Assembly: GCA_030411725.1 (NCBI GenBank)
Contig: MU839834.1
Span: 62,001 to 126,000 of the forward strand
Length of the DNA stretch: 64,000 bases
Source of the DNA: Echria macrotheca
Lineage: Eukaryota; Ascomycota; Sordariomycetes; Sordariales; Schizotheciaceae
Direction: 5' to 3'
Positions 56,928 through 64,000 of this stretch are shown piece after piece (the first letter of the stretch is position 1; each line of letters begins with the position of its first letter). The translations under genes were made by a program, and so were the position numbers. The notes below the pieces were generated by a model. The model did no database searches. It had not been told where the DNA came from and was given only the letters and a program-made list of their open reading frames with translations.

Positions 56928-57243
56928 GTTTTGTTTCTTGATCAGGTGGTGGTGGTTTGAGGTGGTTGCTGACTACTCATGTCTAGGCCTGTCGAGGGGG
57001 CAAAGAACTAAGGTCTTCATCGTGAGGCTCCGACACGGAACCGTCGTCTTTCTGGAACGCGTTGAACGGCAGGATGTCATGTTTGTGATGCGCTCTATGG
57101 ATGTATATCTGATATTGAACCTCTTCTGGGTTGATGTCGGCGTTTTGGAGTCTAGTTGGGATTGGGATTGTCAAGGATAAGGTAGCATAGGTATATTCCA
57201 TATTGACTCTGTCGACGCCTGTCCCATTTTTCTTCGGCGTCTG
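56928..57243. other. Convergent intergenic region
   Basis: About 315 bp between the membrane-protein gene and the last exon of the multi-zinc-finger gene. Nothing distinct is seen. Confidence 0.35.
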
Positions 57244-60200
57244 TTACGAAACAAAGCTCCCTTTTGTCTCTGCTGTACTCATCTTCTGCAGCATAAACCT
57301 CTCACGCCGGATAATGAATATCTCGATAAGCTCGTCACCAGGTTTGGTCACCTCAAAAGAATCGTCTATCGAAGGATATCAGCGGCTGGATCAGAGTTTG
57401 TCACGACTCCAGAGAAAAAAGGAGAAATAATTTACAAAACTTGGTTTGTGCACCCAAAGCCTCCTTGACAGCAAGCTCCACAGCGTGGGGGACTTTCGGC
57501 ACCCTCAAGACGCTTGTGGCCCGCGCAAGACTGTTCAGGACATCAATATATAATATATGGAAACGGGAGTGTAGCTGAACTACTGCCCCGAGGAGACGCC
57601 CGTTCAAGTCCGAGTCTGGAAGAAGGGTTAGTAGTATTTTCTTATTGAGCATCAGGCTTCATCTCACCGGTCGAAACGGCTATAGATACCTGGCCGCTTG
57701 TGCTGGAGCTCGGTGACGGCTGGTAGAGAAAGATGGCTTGCCAATAAACGGCCCAGCTCACAACAGTGTATAGCTCAGTCTGTTGCGGTGCTTCGGATTG
57801 AATTTTTGAGAAACCGGGGTCCCTGCGAGTAAAACTGGGTTTGTCGAGAAATCGTAGCGTGTCCGCATCCATTCGTGTCATCAGTTTTCTAGCATATTGC
57901 TGCATATCGAACCGTAGAGGTTCGACGCTCCTCGTATCGATACAGTCGAGGCCCGAGGTCGTAGTATAAACATAGATCCTGTCGGTCAGAAGCATTCTCT
58001 TCAAACATGCCATCTTCAGTAGCTTCTCCGCCCACTCCACCAAAGGGGCCAGAACCAGATCGGCGGACTCATCTCGTATGCTGGAATCCGAGAATGCATC
58101 CACCAAGGTACACAGTAGCCTCGTAATGGCATGCTCAAAGGTCTGGCTCTTGAGTTCAGTACGGTAAGTAGCTCTGCCCAGAGCATAAATATCAATGTCA
58201 TCGTTCGGCCGGACGCCCCAGCCTTCGCCTCTTTCCGTACGGCAACGAAATACCTCCATTCCCAGGCGGGGAGAATTGGTATTATCGGACATGGAAACGA
58301 AGACAAGGCGGCCTTCCTCTAGAAGCAAGACTTTCTCGAGTGAGGGAGCGACCACCCCTCCCTGCCATCGGGGCGCTATCGGGTGCTGTTAGCTTATCCA
58401 CTTCTTATCCCACAAGACGCAAGGGGGTAGATATACCGGATGTGCTTCTTAGAATATCGTTCGGCGATTGGCGAATGCATATCCATTTTGGATCTAGGCG
58501 TGGCGACTCTCTTTCAGATAAGTTTCTGCATCGAAGACACGGAGTCGTCGCGTCACACTTTTGATTTGCAGTCAGTCACGAATGCCTAACAACAAGGAGA
58601 TGAATCGAGGAAAGGGAGTTGATTACTTTGACAAGTCTGGTTTTGCAGCCATAACATGCACCCAACCTCCGCACCTGAAGGGCCTGCGACCTCACTTCTG
58701 CACTCAGGGGCCCTTCTAATAATGGAAACGATGTTAAAGAAGTCTCATAGAGCCAAGCATGCAAGATAGTCATGGGGGGTATAACGTACGACGACCGACT
58801 CTGCGATGTGGCCCTGGAGAACTTGTCTCCTCGATCAGATCCCTGGGAGTCTTCGCTTGATCAAGCCGTGAGACTGGCTTGGCAGGTTCCACTGCTGGTA
58901 CAGGGCCCTCAAGATAATCACTATCACTGTCGGTGTCTTCGTCTGTGCCGGAATGAGTCCGCGGCAGCACAGCAAGGGAGATTTCGCGAAGATGACGACC
59001 GATATGCTTGGCGAACTTGGACAAATCAAGTTGTTGGATTGAACGCTGGCAGAATGGACAGACAAACGAAGAGGCATCCCGGAGGTGTTGATGGAATTCG
59101 TGAGCAGCCCACAACTTCGCGGAAGCATACGTCTTGCGAGCTGTCTCACAATGTTCAAAGATGCAGCAATACGGTTCCAAGTCGGTGAAAATGTGTCTCC
59201 TACTTCCTAATAAGCAGGGTTGATCAGATATGGCGGGGAGGGGATTCACATACTTCCAGTCCTTTCTTGTTGATATCCCGCTCAACATGATTTGGCGACA
59301 TACAAGACACATGAATGGGCCGCCTCGGTGAGCTTCTTCGGGTAGCGGGGGCACTCTTGGCCGGCCTCCTGCAATAGTTGATGCTGTGGTTGTCAGAGAA
59401 GCAAACGTGGTCACAGATCCCGCATCTTCGTCCCTGGACCGCTCAGGCTCTGGGACGGCCGAGGATTGGGCAGCAGAAGACGTCACAGGGGCTGGAGGGT
59501 CGAAAAGCGAATCCGATGCGGCGAGTGATTGTGTTCCCATAGTCGATGGGCGCTGGTTGTCTGAAAAAAGAGATTCTGTAGCAGGATCGGTCGATGCCAG
59601 GGACTTTGTATTCCGATTCACAGCTGATGACGTATTCATGGGCTCGGCAGTGACCGATTGGGCTTGAAAATCGAGCTCCAATATACGGGAGAATCTGTCC
59701 GAGTTGAGCTCTCCAAGCCTCTCAACCAAGAACCGTGGAAGATGAGGGTAGCTGTCTCGAATTTTGTGGCAGTAGACAAGTGCTTCAGCGGAAGAGACAG
59801 AGAAGGTTTCCGTATACTCGGGAGAAGTCTCGTTCTCTCCCGTGGTGACATGTGAGGCTGGATTCTCCAGAGCCTGGCAAAGATCCATCAAGCAGTCGAT
59901 ATACGTTGAGATATCGTCCCATCCGTCGCTCTCGCTCGGGTCGGTCAACTGGAATCCGAGAGAGAGTCAAGATCGCACAAAAATTCCGGACTAGCATCTG
60001 TCTCTCTTAGGAACTGTGCGACTCTTTCTTGCATAAGTTTCACCGATGTGACAGTTCCGGATGCATCCTCGCCGGATTCGCTGCCGCTCAGAAGGGTTAA
60101 TTGGGTTATTTCGGCGAGCAGTGCAAGGCTTAAGTGAAAGAGGAGAGAGAGCACGTTTGAGCGCAGCTCTGGCGAATCCTCGAGAACCTCGTCCAGTTGA

Positions 60201-60451
60201 CCTTGGAGCACAGACAGTCCATCTCCCCAGAGATAAAAGCGAGTCAGCTCTTGTGTATATCTCGCTATTCGATCCGGTGCTTGGGCGCCAGGCCTTGTTT
60301 TGACTTTCCGGACCAGGGTTTTGAAGAGCTGGAGGACCGACGCATAAAATAAGCTGGTGATGTCTAGTCTACTCGTGCCGGCGGTAGTCGTGCTCGATGC
60401 CTCTTGGAGCCAGGTCTGGACGTTCCTGGAACTTCCCGCCTGCGTGTCCAT
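57244..60451 (-). CDS. Multi-zinc-finger protein: AcuF-type C2H2 plus Zn2Cys6-like cluster, eight exons
   Basis: Exons: 60451-60044, 59948-59254, 59199-58790, 58715-58627, 58557-58437, 58375-57668, 57615-57436, 57365-57244; introns 52-95 nt; all phases agree; predicted 910 residues. The N-terminal ~230 residues resemble the helical front of fungal AcuF-like zinc-finger proteins ('GQLDEVLEDSPELRSNVLSL', 'SSAEALVYCHKIRDSYPHLP'). Around 345-440: 'FMCLVCRQIM', 'RKDWKRHIFTDLEPYCC', 'FVCPFCQRSIQQ', 'KHIGRHLREISLAVLP'. Residues 525-561: Cys at 525, 528, 535, 541, 544 and 561 ('GACYGCKTRLVKCDATTPC', 'WICIR'), a Zn2Cys6-like set with a long last loop. The C-terminal 340 residues are unassigned. The least certain joint is exon 1-2 (GTGAAA donor). 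A stop-containing alternative would end the C2H2 gene at 58770 and start a second gene at 58773. Probably a nuclear regulator. Confidence 0.68.
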
Positions 60452-60825
60452 GAGGACAGAGGTGTAGCGCCGAGGGCGCTGTCAGGTGTACTTGTCTAAA
60501 CTTTGGTCGGAGATGGCTCCCGTGCGAAGCGTTCGGTGATGTTGATAAAACACGAGGAAAGCGAGTAGTGGTTGGCCCTTTGGCGAGAGTTCCCCAAAGA
60601 CTCTAGACGTTCAAGCCAATCCGCGAATAAGTGTCGGGTTCTTGTGCTGTGGCGCAGCGGCTTTTCCCGTTCGGGCTGATCGTGAGTGCGAGCCCAATAC
60701 TGCGTAGAGCCTCGTGCTTCATGCGCCAAATTTCCGGAACAAATGTTTTCGAGCGCGTCATGTGGAAGATGGGATCAACAGGTCCTTCGAATATATTCTA
60801 AACCCTATCACGGTGCCTAGTAGGC
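60452..60825. promoter_or_regulatory. Divergent promoter of multi-zinc-finger and DUF7580 genes
   Basis: 374 bp between two outward-facing starts of accessory-type genes, so expression may be linked. An AATATATTC near 60789-60797 lies about 30 bp before the plus-strand ATG, and the leaders are otherwise unremarkable. Confidence 0.45.
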
Positions 60826-62809
60826 ATGAGCGGAGTCGAGTTCACCGTCGGCGTGGTCCTCGCCAGCGTTCCGATAGCCTTTGAGCTGTTCGAGCAGTAC
60901 GGGAAGCTGTCTGGCAAGATATCGACTTTTCGGCACCATTCCAAGGAGATACTCAAGCTTCAGTGCCTGATTGGCGCACAGAGAACTATATTTCGGAATA
61001 ATACCATCAACCTGTTGTCAGCCATCACCCGCGACAACGACAGGATCCGATCCTGGATCTCTACAACTGGCTTGGGAGACGAATCAGTCGGAAGCGTGAA
61101 CGATTCTCCACGCCACTGGATCCTGAGTGAAGTATGCCGAAGCCGAATCGAATCGCTAAGGGAAAGCCTCAAGAGCTGCGATGATGTGGCCGCCCAGATT
61201 GCGTCGGTGTTGAATGAGATTGTCAGCGAAGTGTCGGCCATCGCCAAGGCCATTGGGAGCACCGAAACAGTAATTGTTTGTCCCATCTATCAATGCATCG
61301 TTGGCTAACCTCCGCAAATAGCCCGGTGGGAGCGCCAAACGGGACTGGATAAGACAGTTCAAGGGTCGAGTCAAGTTGGCAGTTCGGAAGACTGATGTTT
61401 CGAAGAAGGTCGACGAGCTGAGGAATTATAACAACGACTTCACCTCCATGACCACGCAGATCGTAAACAGCGTTGCTGAACTCGGTCCGGGCGTCACTCC
61501 ATGGGCCAGAGACAGCGGCGGCCGTCAAAGCAGGGTCGCCAAGGATGCGAATCTCGTCGAAAAGTACTGTCGTGTCCGATGCGCTTCGACGACCGTCTAT
61601 GAGACTCTGGCTTTAAAGTGGGCGTGTCCGAACCACCAAGGACATTTGGCAATGCTGTCTTTGGTAGAGGTTCCGGGGTCACTCCATTCTGTGAAGTTTG
61701 AGGTGGCCATTTCCGTGTCTGAGAGCGACAAAGCAGTATCGGAACCACTCTGGATCGAAATCGAACATTCCGAAGAGAGAAAAGTCCAAGGAGTTTCTCT
61801 TACACAAGCAGATGCAGACACTTTGGAGAGTCTGAGCAATACTCTCCGCAAGCACGCCGGACCGTTTGATCATGTGGCCAAAAGTCTTCCGTCCCCCACC
61901 GAGTCGCCAACTGCTAGACCAACAAAGCGAGTTCGATTCAATGACTCTTCAAGTCAACCCATATCAATCCGGACCAGGACCGAGTCGCAAGCTATTCGAG
62001 TCGGGGACGGGGCCTTGTCCCAGCACGAGCCGACACACGACTTGTTGCTGGTCCCCGACTTTTGTGAACATTTTGGCACACTGGGTCTGAATGTGCGGAC
62101 GCAGGATCGATGCCTGGGATATCTCGGTGGCAAGTGTATTCAGCGGTTTTACGCCCCGCCTCCGGATCGACGTTTCTCAGGGGAACCAAGGTCTCTTGCT
62201 GCCATTCTAGCCTGGGTCAGCGAATATTCCATCACGAAGATGCTGCCAATAGCACTCACGTTCCACATTGCCGGCTCCATGGCGGCTTCTATTCTTCAGT
62301 TCCATTCGACACCTTGGCTCCCTCAGACATGGCGCACGCAGGACGTCATGTTCTTCAGCGCCGGAGACCCGTCCGAGGAACAGATCCCTCGGTTGTCGCC
62401 TCCATACTTTCAAGCTGAGCTCACCAAGGCTTCCACCATCCGCGTGACGGCCAACGAAACGGCCGAGACGGCAGTCACTGGCGCAAGGAACGAGATTCTC
62501 TTTCGGCTCGGTATTGTCCTGCTTGAACTTGGATTCTCCCGCCCCTGGCACATCATTCGAGAACTTGGGAGTAGCGCACTTCCGCCAAACAGACAAAGCG
62601 ACTACCACATCGCCGACAAACTCTGTACAATTCTGACCATGCAAATGGGGACGAGATACCCCAAGATGGTCAGGCGGTGTATCGGGTGCGACTTTGGGCT
62701 GAGCGAGCCCCAGGACGACCTAGAAAGCGAAGAGCTGCAGGCGGGCTTTCTTGCGGACGTGGTCCTGGCGCTTCGGGGCTTGGAGGAGGAAGTGAAAGCT
62801 CTGTTGTAG
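60826..62809 (+). CDS. DUF7580-type fungal protein (HeLo-like front, kinase-like back), two exons
   Basis: Exon 1 is 60826-61269 and exon 2 is 61322-62809; the 52-nt intron has a GTAATT donor and GGCTAAC branch; predicted 643 residues. The N-terminus 'MSGVEFTVGVVLASVPIAFE' with 'KEILKLQCLIGAQRTIFRNN' is the usual opening of the large Pezizomycotina family now labelled DUF7580: a hydrophobic first helix and a helical bundle, reminiscent of HeLo/SesA-type fronts. A middle linker carries 'RPTKRVRFNDSSS'. The C-terminal half shows 'LPIALTFHIAGSMAASILQF', 'HSTPWLPQTWRTQDVMFF' and near residue 603 'CIGCDFGLSEPQDDLESEEL', resembling a degenerate kinase-like fold in layout; that reading is inference. 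Family function is unknown; members multiply in fungal genomes and are discussed near NLR/heterokaryon-incompatibility genes. Confidence 0.82.
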
Positions 62810-63114
62810 CTCCTGCCGGTGCTGCGAAAGAGGTGTGGGCATGTGGGCCACAGGAAAAGCGCCTTCCCTCTCGACGAAGTCGGAAGTTTCACAGAAAAAA
62901 TTTCATCCGGCGCTAGACGTTGGATGCCACCTGTCAAAATAATTGCCAACCATGCTGGATTGCTTCTCGTTCACTTCTCAATATACAATGTAGGTATATA
63001 TGTTCCAACCCCCGGCAAATCCAATCTTTCCCAAAGATAAACGCCCGATACATGAATAAAGTTCTCACCGACAAAAGAAAACAACACTACGCATTATCTA
63101 CCTATCTACACTAT
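62810..63114. other. Convergent intergenic region
   Basis: 305 bp between the DUF7580 gene and the GPI-anchored repeat protein. It is A/T-richer toward 63060-63110 and holds both 3' ends. Nothing else is seen. Confidence 0.35.
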
Positions 63115-64000
63115 CTACATCAGTAGCACAACCAAGACACCGACGGCTCCGCCGAGCATGCCCATCATGGCGCCAGGGACGCTTCGTCCGGCACTTCCGG
63201 TCACCGGCGTGGTGCCGGTTGTGTTCGCCACGCTAACACCGCTAGATTGGGCAAGGGGCACAGCCGTGGTGAAGACTTGGCCGTTTGTCGTGATAGTCTC
63301 GAGCGTCACGGCCGCCGGGTTAGTCGCAAGGCTGTTAAGAGCACCAGTCGCCGTGGCGCCGAGAAGACCGCCAGGAGGAGTAACGAGTCCGCCGGCCGAA
63401 CCAGACTCAAGCGAGTTGGTGGCGCCAGGAATCTCGTTGAGAGTGCCCGTGGCCTGGGAGCCCGGAAGGGCCCGGAGGGAGCCGGTCGCCGTCGCTTCTG
63501 AGCCGGGAAGAGGCTCGAGAGAGCCTGCTGTAGCCTGGAGGCCGGGTAGAGCCTGGAGCGTGCCAGCGGCGGCGCCGGCACCGGTGCCCAGGGGAGCTAG
63601 ATTACCAACCGCGCTTTCCTGCGCTGAAGTAGTGTTGGTGAATGCAAAGTTGGGTGTCGCACCGGCCGACGGAGCCACTCCGACAGCCACGACTCCAACG
63701 CCGCCCGAGGCCGCCGCAACACCTCCGGTTCCAACAGCCACAGGGTTGACTGCGCTAGCCTCGACAGATGGGGCCGCAGCCACGGCCGGAGTAGCGCTGG
63801 CGACAATGGGCGTGAAGGAAGCGATGTTCGGAGCGGCAGAAGCAACGACAGCAGGGGGAGCCGATGCGGCGGCCGCGGTGGAACCGGCAAGCAGCTCACC
63901 AGCAATCGGGGTAAACGAGGCGACGTTGGATGCGAGAGGTGCGGCAACGGCTGGTGAGGCGACGGCAACAGCGGATGAGGCGACGGCGACCGGAGCAGAG
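63115..64000 (-). CDS. C-terminal part of a GPI-anchored Ala/Pro/Ser-rich repeat protein (5' end outside window)
   Basis: The minus-strand frame runs open from the window edge to a stop at 63115, about 295 residues, with no usable start inside, so the gene is cut by the window. The visible part is made of degenerate repeats: upstream 'NVASFTPIAGE' and 'NIASFTPIVAS' units in Ala/Val/Pro-rich sequence, and downstream units of the type 'GTLQALPG-QAT', 'GSLEPLPGSEATA', 'GSLRALPGSQAT', 'GTLNEIPGATNS'. The end has small residues ('TPVTGSAGRS') followed by a hydrophobic tail 'MMGMLGGAVGVLVVLLM', the pattern of a GPI-anchor signal. A cell-wall or surface protein is expected. The N-terminal signal peptide cannot be checked here. 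Confidence 0.75.
   Translation of the reverse strand, partial: SAPVAVASSAVAVASPAVAAPLASNVASFTPIAGELLAGSTAAAASAPPAVVASAAPNIASFTPIVASATPAVAAAPSVEASAVNPVAVGTGGVAAASGGVGVVAVGVAPSAGATPNFAFTNTTSAQESAVGNLAPLGTGAGAAAGTLQALPGLQATAGSLEPLPGSEATATGSLRALPGSQATGTLNEIPGATNSLESGSAGGLVTPPGGLLGATATGALNSLATNPAAVTLETITTNGQVFTTAVPLAQSSGVSVANTTGTTPVTGSAGRSVPGAMMGMLGGAVGVLVVLLM

Overview
The window is chromosomal DNA of a filamentous ascomycete (Pezizomycotina, most likely a Sordariomycete; I cannot fix the order). The signs are short introns of 40-96 nt with GTRNGT donors and GCTAAC/GCTGAC branch sites, GC-rich coding sequence, 0.3-4 kb intergenic spaces, and single-copy genes typical of that class (VTC4, PEX1, MCM7, DAP3/mS29, RRS1, MSH3, RNA1). 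I joined exons by hand from splice signals and reading phase. Every multi-exon model reported keeps phase through to its stop.

Layout. 0.4-2.9 kb (-): an accessory gene with an HAE...CxxC deaminase core and a long disordered tail. 3.1-4.5 (-): RMT2 arginine methyltransferase, divergent from 5.5-7.9 (+): VTC4 polyphosphate polymerase. 8.1-9.9 (-): fungal cystathionine gamma-synthase. 11.0-14.9 (-): PEX1, divergent from 15.2-17.8 (+): MCM7. 18.7-20.1 (-): mitoribosomal DAP3, divergent from 20.5-21.1 (+): RRS1. 22.2-24.4 (-): a RhoGAP. 26.7-27.7 (+): Rab geranylgeranyltransferase beta. 30.8-32.7 (+): a one-finger nuclear-type protein with a 31-nt exon. 33.4-36.8 (-): MSH3. 40.7-42.4 (+): an MFS sugar porter. 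The first 42 kb is therefore mostly housekeeping (replication and repair, peroxisome, phosphate storage, methionine, prenylation, translation), with gene-poor gaps at 24.4-26.7, 27.7-30.8 and 36.8-40.7 kb.

The 42.4-63 kb part is more accessory. It has a gene-free, microsatellite-rich interval, a tiny membrane-protein gene, and an array of eight 12-mers (partly an 88-bp tandem repeat carrying CCAAT boxes) in front of a 1206-residue Clr5-ankyrin protein whose ankyrin repeats include a recent near-identical 105-bp duplication. After two conserved genes (a C2H2 protein resembling INO80 subunit Iec1, and RNA1/RanGAP) comes a divergent pair. One member is an eight-exon gene encoding AcuF-type C2H2 fingers plus a Zn2Cys6-like cluster in one chain (57.2-60.5, -). 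The other is a DUF7580-type protein (60.8-62.8, +). Clr5-ankyrin and DUF7580 proteins are recurrent, poorly understood fungal families often discussed with NLR-type allorecognition and innate immunity. The 46-63 kb block is my best candidate for an undescribed system, but its function is inference. The window ends inside a GPI-anchored, Ala/Pro/Ser-rich repeat protein (63.1-64.0, -).

I found no convincing tRNA, rRNA, CRISPR array or intact transposon.
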